Shown here: positions 28,601 to 40,600 of the stretch, in pieces | Numbering within the stretch: the first letter of the stretch is position 1 | How the letters are laid out: every line of letters starts with the position of its first letter | Made by a program: the position numbers and the translations under genes | DNA from: Acanthornis magna | Lineage: Eukaryota > Chordata > Aves > Passeriformes > Acanthizidae | Direction of reading: 5' to 3' | DNA: 64,000 bases | Assembly (NCBI GenBank): GCA_036785705.1 | Contig: JAWUZG010000336.1 | Location: 124,001 to 188,000 of the forward strand | Notes under the pieces: model-generated | Databases searched by the model: none | The model's input: the letters and a program-made list of their open reading frames with translations, nothing else | What the model was told of the DNA's origin: nothing

Positions 28601-31600
28601 AAAATCTGAAGGTTATTCTGTGTGCGTAAAAACGATCAGTTGCATTTCAATTGCTTTCATTCTTGTTATTGTCTTTCTCTGTTTCGCTGCCAACATATCT
28701 GGCCAGCTCAAAAGAGACATTTTCTGACTTATTCATTATTAGCCTTTCTAGAGAATTTCACTTTTAAATGACATTTGCCCCAGCCTGAAGGCTGTGGTCA
28801 AGGGAGTGTGAACCATAACTGGTAGTTATTTATAAGAGTGTGATTATAATAAAATTTTCATTTGAATTAGTTGAAAAGAAGGGAAAATCACTTGTGTTTA
28901 TTGCTTTACATTCTTCATTATGTAATTTAGTTGCCCAAGTTATGTCTTTACTGGAACTATTTCATAATAAAAATATAAGTGATATCAGTTCTGAGTTGTT
29001 TTAAAGCCTCTTGGGCATAGATGAGTTCAGAACCAAATGTGTCCTTGTCTTATGAGTCTAAAGACCATTTATCAAGCAGCACTGCAGCAATAAAATTACC
29101 TGACCACAAATGTTTTGGGAGGCCCTGTGCCAGGGAGCTGAAGAAATACTTCAAGTTTGTCAGAGAAACTTGAGGCTTAAATGTTGATGGTGATGTTACC
29201 CATATTGTACCACCAGTCCTCTGGAACCGTCTGGCATTGCCACATGTCGCGAGAAGACTCCATTTGTCCTACATAATACCTTGTAAAAAGAGTTTATTAA
29301 GGAACACTTCCGGCAGCTGCTGCCCAAAATTTTCACATTGTTTCTTTAAGTCAGTTTCACAGCATGTGCTGGAGAATTTGAGAGTCACTGTTGTCTTGTA
29401 CATAGTATAAATATCATATCACAACTACTTTCAGGTTTTTTTAAGTCACTGACTATCAGAAATAAGTGTTTTCATCTGTATGTATCCTGTGTCTGGACAG
29501 TGAAAGGATAGGGAAGGAAGGGATGTTTAATAAAAGAAACAAATTAATTCTTACTTGTTCCTTGGGTTTTGGTTCTATGTAGAAACAAGAATATCATTGT
29601 GCTCAGTGATATATAAAAATACAGCAAAAATCAGTCCTTTCCCCAGAAGAATTTACTATTCATGTGTGAATTCCTAGGCAAGAATTACAAAGGGGCAGAG
29701 ACAGGAAGTTTACAAAAATATGTACATTTCTATTCCAGGCAGTATGAAAAAGAGTGGTTATAACAACTTTCAGTCTAACCATATAAATGTCTAACCACAT
29801 TTATATGTGGTATTACTTCTGTAATACCACATATAAAACTAGTTTGTCTTTTTATGGTTTAGATATTGAAGCACCTCGGATCCACTGCCCAGGCGATATT
29901 GAGACTGCAACTCTGGAACATCATAACTCTGCTAATATCAGCTGGCAAGTACCAACAGCTGAGGATAACTCTGGTGACGAGGCAAGTCAAAATCTATATC
30001 TATTTAACTGGAGGCAGTCTTTCTGATTTCAATTAATTTTATGATCCACTAGAATTTCTTTCTTCTGATAAGCAGAAGTAGAAGAAAAATATGCTGGAAA
30101 TTTTGTTTCTTGAGAATTCAGCATTTTCTGTCTTGATTAGAGTTACATAGTCACAGAGCACTGCTTGGAGTTTCAGTACATAAAACCTCATATGGTTAAT
30201 TTATGTGGTCAGAAGAAAGAATGTGCTCTTGTTTATAACATGGAGACAGCTGCTTTAAAAATGAGCACTTAGAATGTGAAGAAGTTTAATAAACTCTTCT
30301 CGGAAAGAAGTAAACCAGTTCATTAATCTAAAAGGCTAACAAGTACACGCTGTGATAGGTAAAAACTGATTTCAGCTTCCTGGGTGAGAAAGAGAAATCT
30401 GGTTTTCCTGTGCGAGATTCAGAAGTGTGGCAGTTGGCTATTATGGGTGTCAGAAGCCTGGAAATGGAGTTACCAGGAAAACTTTCTCTAGAGCTGTTTC
30501 ATAAAGAGCAACATTCACTGCAGGCTCAGGCATGATCAAGTTACAGCAACTGAATGTTTTATCAGGAGTCAGCAGAGAAACTGTGAGTCTCTGTGTGCTT
30601 TTAATGTAATGCAAATGCAGGAGGTTTTTTGCATAAGGAAACTGAGGTATCCCAGCAAAAGAGATTTAAGTTCACACATTTTTTTTCTGTAGCATAGCTA
30701 TTGTCAGATGCTACAGCTCTACTGACACAGGGTCATTCACTGAACTGTAGAAGCCAAGTGCCATACTGAAGCATCTGAGGGCTATTGACTCATACACAGA
30801 TTAAAACTGGATACATAAGTACTTATAGCCTGCAGTTGTCTGCTCTATTCCTCTCCCAGGTCTCCTGCCCTTGCACCTGAAGAACTGTCTGCAGACAAAA
30901 CAGCTTCTATGCTGATGTAGTGTGCCCTCAGTGCCATTAGGCAAACAAGGGTCAGTCTGGAGTTTTCTTAATGCACAGTGCTGTAATCTGCAGCAGGTTA
31001 GGGTCCAGGTCCTGACTGAGGATATCCCTGCTGCTATGAGGAAGGCAGACTAAAGAAGGGCATAGAGCGCTCTGTTGCAAAGTCCGTCCTCATTAGTTTA
31101 AGAGACTATTTGCATTAAGAATGAACAGGCTTAATGTTGAAGGATACTATCGTGTCCATTTTTTGAAACACAAATATCATGATTAGTAACCAGCTTTAGT
31201 TTTTAAATAACAAGTGTTTTCCTGTAACAGGTCTCAGTTCATGTTACCCCAGCTTTCATACCACCATTTCTTCTCCCAATTGGCGAAGTTGACATTACTT
31301 ACGCAGCAACTGATAAGTCAGGCAATGAGGCAAGCTGTACATTCAATGTCAAGGTTATTGGTAAGTGCTGGTAAAAATCACTGGAGAGGCTGTCTGACGT
31401 GGCTGAAACCTTCTGATTTGTGCAGAAAAAGATTGTGAGCCGCTGTGGCCTTTGTGTGTGCAGTTAGAAGCCCAGTAGTCCATAAACGCTTTGCTGATCC
31501 TGGGTCACGGTTTGCATAAGTGCAGTCTCTGCTTGCAGTGTTCACTTTGGGGTGTGTTTTGTTCTGCCATTCTTTCTGACTGTTAAGATTTCTGCTCACA

Positions 31601-34600
31601 CTGGTTTATTAAATGCTTTATTGCATTATCACTTATTGCCATCATCATAAGTCTCTATTTAATTCTTGAAAGACTCCAACGAAGTTTCCAGTGTTCATAC
31701 ACATTACTGATGCAAATCATTGTTCAAGTATTTCTGTCAGACAGTTGTGTTATTCAGGAGTCCTGTCAGTAGTCCAAGGTTTACTCTGTGGAAAGTAAAT
31801 ACTGCAAAAACCATGAGTTCAGTGGAGGAATTACCCTTGTCCATTCACTCAGCATCTTCCAACTGCAGCAACTTCCAAGTGTGCACCTTTATTGTATCCT
31901 CCAATATGAAATTAAAGCTGCTATTTACCTGACTTCTTCTGTTTACAGATGCCTAATGAGTGTGGCAGTAGTTCTGTAAGCTAATGTCATGCCATCTTTT
32001 CAAATTCTGTAGATGCAGAGCCTCCTGTTGTTGACAGATGCAGATCTCCACCACCCATACAAGCAGCTGAGAATGGTTATCCAGCAACATGGGAAGAGCC
32101 AGAATTTTCAGACAATTCAGGTGAGACAGTGCACACCAAAACATTCTTGTGACAGTGGAAGGCTAGAGAACTCCACCTGTTCACCCTTGATCCCTTGGAG
32201 CTTGAGATTTTTTAAAGTTTGTCTTGCTTACTTATTTTTAAGAACACATAATTTTGAAGATTTGCTGCCATTTCCTTTTCCATTAGTCAAGGTTGGGTAT
32301 GAGCAGCACTCTTTTACCTATTGATGGTTTAGGTTGTCTTTTAACTCTTCTAGGTGGTCCACTGACTGTCACTAGGAGTCATTCACCCGGAGATCTCTTT
32401 CCCAAAGGAGAGACAACAGTCCAGTACACAGCTGTGGATCCTTCTGGCAATAATAAGACATGTGAGATCCACATTGTCATCAAAGGTGTGTTGTCTTCAT
32501 CTTCTGGCCAAGACCATATGGCATTGTTTTAACTGAATATCATAACAGGTGCACCTCCTCTTCATTTAGTTATTCCCATTTTATATTGGAGTAACTTGAT
32601 GGCAGTCAAAATATTTGTTAGCACCAACTAATAAATTGTCTAAGTCCAAAACAGCACAGCAGTGCATTTGGTTCTATAAATTCAAATTAGGTATAAAAGC
32701 ATTGAAATTATGATTCATTAAGCAGTAAAACTTACAGAAATGGATCTTTTGGTTTTTTGCAGTAACTGGCACCATGTGAAGTATATTAATAGGTGTTACT
32801 TAAATCTTTCATCAAATCTGTAGTTAAAAGGAAAACTTTCTGCCAATTAACTGCAGCAGATAATATTGCAACAGACAATAAAACACTCTTTAGATTTAAG
32901 CATGTGCCTGTACCTATAGAAATAATAGTGGATTTTGTTTATTGCATAGACATCTCTTCCGTGCAGGTCACTTTCTTCTTAAAAATACAAACAATAAATT
33001 GTCAGATAAAGTATTAAGAATGAAAAATCCACTTCATATCTGCTTCCTACTTTTTATGTTTTATTTGGATATCTGTATAAAAATACCTGTTAGAGAAGAA
33101 AGAATTTAAAATCATGCAAACTAAAATTTTGGTGATAACTTTCAGGAAAGGTAAGTTGCAAATGGATGTGCTAGTCTCTGATTTGCTCTAAATCTTAGCA
33201 AGAACAAGGCAGTGCTTAGAACTGGCATTGTATCAAGTTCTGTACCACCTCAGACTTTTTGTGGTTTATTGTTTGTGACATAATATTTTCAGACATTCAC
33301 AACCTCCTTCACAGTTGGCGTGAAAAATTAATCATAACTAAGGTTATGAGGTTATCCTAAGATGATTCTAACGAATTCATATGTTGCAATGGTGCAGAAT
33401 GGATAATGTTTCGTTTCAGAATTCAAGGTGTAATACAGTTTACTAGAATTCACTGTATAAAGTTCCTGTGAAAATTTAGATTGATGTTTTATATTATTTT
33501 AGTAAATAGTTTCTCATCTGTATAACTTTTTTTAAAATCTTCCTGTGTCTGGTTTTCAAAATGCAAGGGCAGAATTTGAGAACTATTTAACGGTAGTCTG
33601 ATCCTGACTTTGTGGAAGTAACAAATGGTACTTTCACAAACTTCAACAGAAGCAAGATCGAGTCGATACTAGGTACTTTGGTAAATCCTATCAGTGCTGT
33701 TTTCCTGCAGGATCACTTATTTCACATTGATCAATATATAAATCTTTGTATTTTTCATAGGTTCTCCCTGTGAAGTTTCCTTTGAGCCTGTGAATGGTGA
33801 TTTTATATGCACATCAGATGAAGCAGGAGTTAATTGCACCTTGCACTGTGCAGAGGGTTACAGCTTTGCAGAAGGATCAAGTGAAAACTACTATTGTGCT
33901 TATGAAGATGGTCTCTGGAAGCCACCATATTCTCCAGAGTGGCCTAGCTGCTCTTGTAAGCAGCAGAACTCTCTTACTGTTACTAAGATGATTCTGCAAC
34001 TCATGAAATACTGTATTTAATGAGAAAGCTAATGAAAATGTTTTACAAATTCTGACTTCTATTTATTTATAACAAATATTCTCTGTCCTCTGCCTCCGAA
34101 TTGTTACGAATACTGTGAAATAATGCTTGGAAATCTGTAAACATTGTTACTTTAGGAACTATCTAAACCACAAAAATAGCAGTGAATTTGAATCCCAGGA
34201 ATCACAAAATAACAAAGAATGTTAATTGAAACAGTTTGTTAACAAACACTAAAAGTGTCTTTTTAATAAGAATACAACAATATTTGCATCCTACCGATTG
34301 AAATGCGTAGTGTGCGCTGTGTTTACATATCTAATTACCACCAGATTAGAAGAGTTAATGTGTTTTCTTTGAGAAGAGCACATGCAAACTTCAGCTGTGG
34401 AATTTTCCACCTTTGGTCATATTTTTATAATAAATGTATTGGAACTAGGTTTGAAGCCAGTCTTGGTACCATGTTACATTCACTTCTATCAGAGTCAATT
34501 TCTTGGTTTCAGTAATAAAAGATCAGTGTTTTCTATGAACAAACAGAGTTATATTTCAGAGCTACCAATTCAAAATCCATAACTTGGACGCTTAGGAACT

Positions 34601-37600
34601 TTGCTTAATTTCTGGATAAGAATTTTTTATATTTAGTCTAGCAGCGTTAGTAGTAAGACTTTTGTATTTACTGTATTTCTCTCAGTAAAAAGTTAGCATG
34701 GAATTCAGTTGACAGCTCACAGGTTTCTTCCATTAAGAAAATGCTGAAATAGATAAATGACTATGTTTTTAATGTCTTCTAACTTTTCCAGTAAATTTCA
34801 TGCCTGCCAAAGGGTCATATCATTGGCTGAGTTATGAGTGATCCATTTAGATTGCTGATTTAAAGACTAAGCTTCTTACCTTCTTGTATTCCAGTTTTAG
34901 CCTGAATTTTCTTGATTTTAGCTCTGAAACTCTTGCACTGATCAGTAAAAATTTATTTCTCCAACATTTTTCAGCAAATCGTTTTGCAAACCATGGATTC
35001 AAATCCTTTGAGATGCTCTACAAGGCAACACGATGTGATGACAACAATCTTCTAAACAGCTTTACTGATGCATTCCAGAGTGCACTTGGTAAAATGGTAG
35101 GTTAATAAATAATCCTTCCCTTTACATACTTTTTGAAAAATATTGCTACTTTTTCCAGTGAATTAATTTCATGCAAGGAAATTAAAAGCAGAAGCCCATA
35201 ACTGAAAAGTGTGCTTTTTCTGAAGGTGGCAAGTTATTTTTAAAAATAGAGATGATTCACTGGCATTTTAATGTAATTCAGTTTAGTCTTCAATGTGGAA
35301 TTGTATGACACAGAATTTATGCAAGTGTCCAAATAGTTTAGGGAGCTGCAGCTCATAGATTTTCAGCTGGCTTCCAAAAAGAACCTGTGTAGTTTTGAAA
35401 ACCCCAGTCAATTGTCCCCGCAGTGCTGTTTTTGAAAGTTGGATGTGATCATGAAATAAATGCATTTCATATAGAACATGTATAATCTATAACCAAATAG
35501 TACGAATGAACACACATGTGTACCAATGGACACATTCCACATTTGTTGTATACGTCCAGGCACTCAAATCCAGTAGTAGTGATCTGCTCAGGTTTCTTGA
35601 GTTTCTGAGTTCTCACTCATTATCATTAGGAGCTACATGGTACCGAATTTGAAGAGGTACTATCTTTCTTCTCTACCATGTCTCTTGGTTTCCACTTCAA
35701 TATCACAATCTCCCCTCTTGATCCACAAATCTCTCTTCAGCTGAAAAGTAGAAGCAGCAGAATGTTGAGTTCTGATCTCAAGAGCCAGCATCCAGGCCTA
35801 GAGTGATAGCATTGTTCCAGTAGAGAATTTTGGGCATCTACCGTTGGTTTGGGTTTTCTTGCAGAACATGGCCCATAATGCTAATAAAAGGTTCTCTACT
35901 AACTAAAAAACTTGGTAGGTACATACAGATAATGGGCAAACTCCTGCAACTTTGGAACGTGTCGGTAGCCCCCATCAAATGGCTGAAAACTTAGGTGACG
36001 TGTCAGGCAATGTCTGACACTTGGACATAAGTGTCTGTTACTTTCTGGCCTTGGTTCAGGTTTGGTCCTTCCATTAGAGAAATCTTGACTGTTTTTATTT
36101 CTGTTTCTTTCCCTGGTACACCAGGTTCCACTGCTTGAACTGTTACTATTGGCAAGTAAAAGATAATAAGAAAAAAATGGGTAGTGACCTTTCCAAGCAA
36201 TTACATCAAAATGCAACAGTCTGGGAAAACATTCAGAAAGGCTGTTTTGAATATGCTCATTCCTATTCCCAAGAATTTGAAACTCTACCAGAGATCTGAA
36301 AAGTGAGAATGAATGGGCAGGAGCATCTTTCAAATGAAAGTTCATAAGGAAAAACAAAACAATTTCAAAACATGTCCTAGGGCCCAATTTTCTTGAAATC
36401 TTTCTGGAAAAAGCAAGAAATCCACACTTATAAAAAACTATGCATTCTTTCATTCTTATGTAATCAATCTTCACTGCTTTTATGGAGGGAAAAAATAAAC
36501 AGTACCAGAAAAGTTTCTGATGAGTTTTCTATTATGAGATTTCTGTCCTCCTGAGATATTTTTCCCTCTCCTCTGAGCTCTTTTGGTGTAGAAGTCCCTT
36601 GCCATGGGTAGGGAGAGGTAGATATGAAGTAAGGTTTCAAAGCTAGAAAAAAGTGACAGCATTGTTGCAAATCTGACAGAATTACAAGTAACACAGCAGG
36701 AAAAAACACAGGTGCTTTATAAATGTGAGGTCTCCAGTCATCTTCTGAAGAAAGAAGAAAGCCTGAATTTATTTCTGTATTCTGGGATTTCACATTCAAG
36801 AGTGATTAATTTTAAGAGGAACGAATTGGCACCTTCTCTTAAAAAAAGAGATCTTCTGTAATGAAGAGATTGTACACCTGCAAGTTGCTCTCTTATTTCC
36901 CAGTTGTATCAATAGAACATACTTCTTTTAGCAGACCTTGCTAGGGTTATAAGAGACATGAAAGGGGACATCTAGTGTCAGTGGCAGAACCAGTGCTTTA
37001 CGTTGTTATTAGAATTTTTTGTAAGTCAGGGAAGAGGGCTATGTGGTTTTTTGTTTTTAATGTTATTCTTCTTTATCTTGAAAGGTCCCATCATTCTGTA
37101 ATGATGTTGATGATATTGACTGCAGATTGGAAGATCGGACCCAGAAACACTGCTTGGAATATAATTATGATTACGAAAATGGATTTGCCATTGGTAATTA
37201 CTGATTCCATAGGTCCTTAGCCATCCAGGTTTAAAGCAGCATGATTCCTACCACAATGTCCTGAGTAAAATACTCCTTAAAATAACTGTCCACTTAAAAG
37301 ATCATAAGCAATTACACAATAGGTTTTATAAAAATATTGTGGAACTCTTTGATGTCTGGTATCAATGCTACTTCCTACGTAGTGTGGAGAAAGAATTTAC
37401 TGAGATGCTTCATGGTGGGGAGGGAAAAAAAGCACACACAGAGGCAGTCCTAGAAACCTGCTTGGTTAGCCTAGAAGAAAGTAACTTCTTCAAAACATAG
37501 TTTAAAACCAGAATACTGAAAAACTATAATAAATAGGTTTGATGATTGTTAAGAAAATGAAGAGCATCTGTGATGCTGGTTCAGATCTGCACAGAATCCT

Positions 37601-40600
37601 CAGTCTGTAAAGCTATGCAAGCTTAAGTTGGCCCCTTTGCTGTGAAAATACTTCGTGCATGCAAGAGCTGGTTTTGCACTATTGACTGTAGCTACATCAG
37701 TGTGAAAACTTTGACAGTTCTAGTGGTTGTTACCACTTTGGTTTATGCCAAAGTAAGTAAGTTGTCATTCTCAGTCCATTTTCAAACAGCTTATTGTCCA
37801 TGTTGCACTGCTGTTGTTCTTGGCCTTTCTGAGTCCCATCCGAGAGTAGAAGAGCTGAAAACAGACAACTTACATTACCTATCTTAGCAGGAGGCATTTT
37901 GGCAGATCCACATCACAATCTGGGGAGAACACTCCTCAAGGCACCAGAGACAGCAGTTTAGAAAATTAATTGTGGAATACTCACACTATGTTAAACTGTG
38001 GGGTTAACTTCTCCTGGTTACCTGTAAATAAAGCATAATCTTGTTGATGCTAACAGATAATTGGCAGATATTTTTTTTCTATCTTCATGTTTGGTTTTTT
38101 TTAATAAGCTGGATCAATAAAATAGGCAACATCCCTTTAGATTTAGTAATCATGAAAAAGTAGATTATGTACAGAAACGATTCTGACTGAAATAATGTTA
38201 GAGTAGTGAAGGATATTAGATAGGGGCAGAATTTTACTCACTATGTGGAACAAAACATGTCTGTCTGGGGGTAGTACATGCATAAGGTGATGCCTTTTCT
38301 GAGAGACCAGACAATGTTAGAACTGTTCAGGAGTTGTGAGAAGATGCAATGAAGACATGGCATAACCTATGTGCTCTCTATAAGTAAGCAAGAAGAGGAA
38401 TAAGGAATAAGGCAATATGGAATGGTTTAAGATGTTCCTGGCAGGTGGAGGGTACAGGTTAAGGTTCATGCACAACATTGGAAGAGAAAGAATTGCAACA
38501 TGTAACTTTCATAACTAGCTCTTTAAAGCTTTGGCTAACTGGATAAGACTCAGGACCTCTGGGATATCAGTTAGGAGTGAGATTGCATTTTCCTTTTTCA
38601 TTAGCAAAAACGTGGGTACAGTTGGCACTTGTGCAGAGGCAAAGTTAACACACATCATCTGGAACTTCAAACAGACCCCATTCTATTGGAGTTGTATTTG
38701 AGAAATAAGTACAGGTACTTATTTTCCACATGACGTTGCTTTTCTTTTTGCTCTTTCTTAATGTCCCACAGGACCTGCTGGCTGGGGAACAGCAAACCAC
38801 ATGGATTATTCCTATGGTGATTTTGTTGATGCAGTACAAGGAGAAGACTTATCCAGGCATTTCTCTGCCTCTGTAAAAGCAGCACCTGCTCGGGTCAAAA
38901 GGCATAAGCTGAATGTTCCGATGACTGACCAAAAAATCAAGTTAATATTTAACATCACAGGTGAGACAAGTCAAAACATTGAAGTTCTCTGCTTCCTTCT
39001 TCTTAAAAATTGTGTTTCTAATATATTCAGTAAAACTTCTTCAGCTCCCAGAAGCCTGGTGAAGATACAGATGGCAGCTCTCTGGACACATTCATAGCCC
39101 CATTTCATCACAGACTTTCTTCTGGAGGGAAAGATCACAGCCTCATATTCATGGAGGGCTGTGTGCACATGGCCTCTTTTTCACTTTCCACTGACAAGCT
39201 TGAGTGTTGCACTCGATATATTCCAGGGTACGCTGGAAGTGCTGACTGCAATATCTGTGTGTTTTTTCTGTTTGTTGTTTATATTCCAGCTAGCGTGCCA
39301 CTGCCTGATGAAAGGAATGATACATTGGAACTGGAAAACCAGAGACGGCTCCTTAAAACTCTGGAAATGATCACAAACAGGCTGAATAGAACTCTCAATA
39401 AGGAACCCATGTATTCTTTTCAGTTTGCATCTGAACTCATTGTAGCTGACACCAACTCACTGGAGACCGAGAAAGCCTTTCTTTTCTGCAGACCTGGTTC
39501 TGTCCTGAGAGGGAGAATGTGTGGTAAGCCTTGTTTCTTATGTGTATTTAAAATCCTGCAAAACAAGGTTTTAGAGGATGTTTGCAGAAGGTTATGATTT
39601 GACACAGTCCAGTGCTTGTGGTCTCCCATAACAATAAACTGCAAAAATTCTTTGCACAGTTTGACTTTCAGAGGATGTTTATGTTCCTAACCAAGGCCTG
39701 TGGAAAAGGGATGCTTTTGTACCCAGGATTCAACTCCCAGGGGAAATCAGGCATATTCATGCTTGGTCATACAGACAAAACAGTGTTTGGTATGCCGTCT
39801 TTTAACCCTGTTAGTCCTATGACTGATGCGTAGCCAAGATGGAGAATTAGATTCCATTTCCTGTGCATAGTTAAATCTTTGCAGTGTTCCACAGAGATAC
39901 CCTGTCAGCTGAGGAGCAGAGTCACATTTCATAAAAACATTGTTTGGCTAAATTGGAACTCCAGGGGCAAGACAGGTTTGTATGATTTTACGCTCTGAGA
40001 GAAACTTACGTTTCCAACATCACATTACAGTCAACTGCCCTTTGGGTACCTATTACTCCCTGGAGCATCTCACTTGTGAAAGCTGCTGGACTGGATCCTA
40101 TCAAGATGAGGAAGGGCAGCTCGAATGCAAAAGTTGTCCATCTGGTACCTATACTGAGTATCTACACTCTAGAAGCAGCTCTGAGTGCAAAGGTGAGACC
40201 TTTTGTCTTATTCAGAGAGCCACTTCTAATTCTTGGTGACATCCTTTTGGTCCCTGTGGTGGAAGTACTGGAATGAAATTAGCTTGTGAAATGCAGAGCA
40301 GTCCTAATTGTACCTTGATGCATGTGCATAGAGAATAATCCAAGTTTTCATCACTGTTCTGGCATGCAGGATGCCTGGGCAGAGGTTTTAAGAAGAGTTG
40401 GCCTTTGATGCTTTGTTTCATTTCTGTCTTTCTTTTCTGTATTTCATTTCTGAGCTTGAGAGCCCATTTTTCAGAGACTAATACAGTTAAAATAATTCCA
40501 TTTTCATCCTTGCCAGCCCCTCTCTATCCTACCCCAAAGTGCTGAGGCATTGAACAGCACAGAACCACTACGTGCTCATGCCTTCTTCTGAAAGGGGTAT

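Noticed and set aside
29780..29837. The inverted repeat as a microRNA precursor
   Set aside because: The stem is only 17 bp with a 4-base loop, too short for a normal pre-miRNA hairpin.
29968..29976. GT at 29974-29975 as the real donor of exon 5
   Set aside because: It would end the exon in phase 1, but exon 6 begins in phase 0 by homology, so the join would be out of frame.
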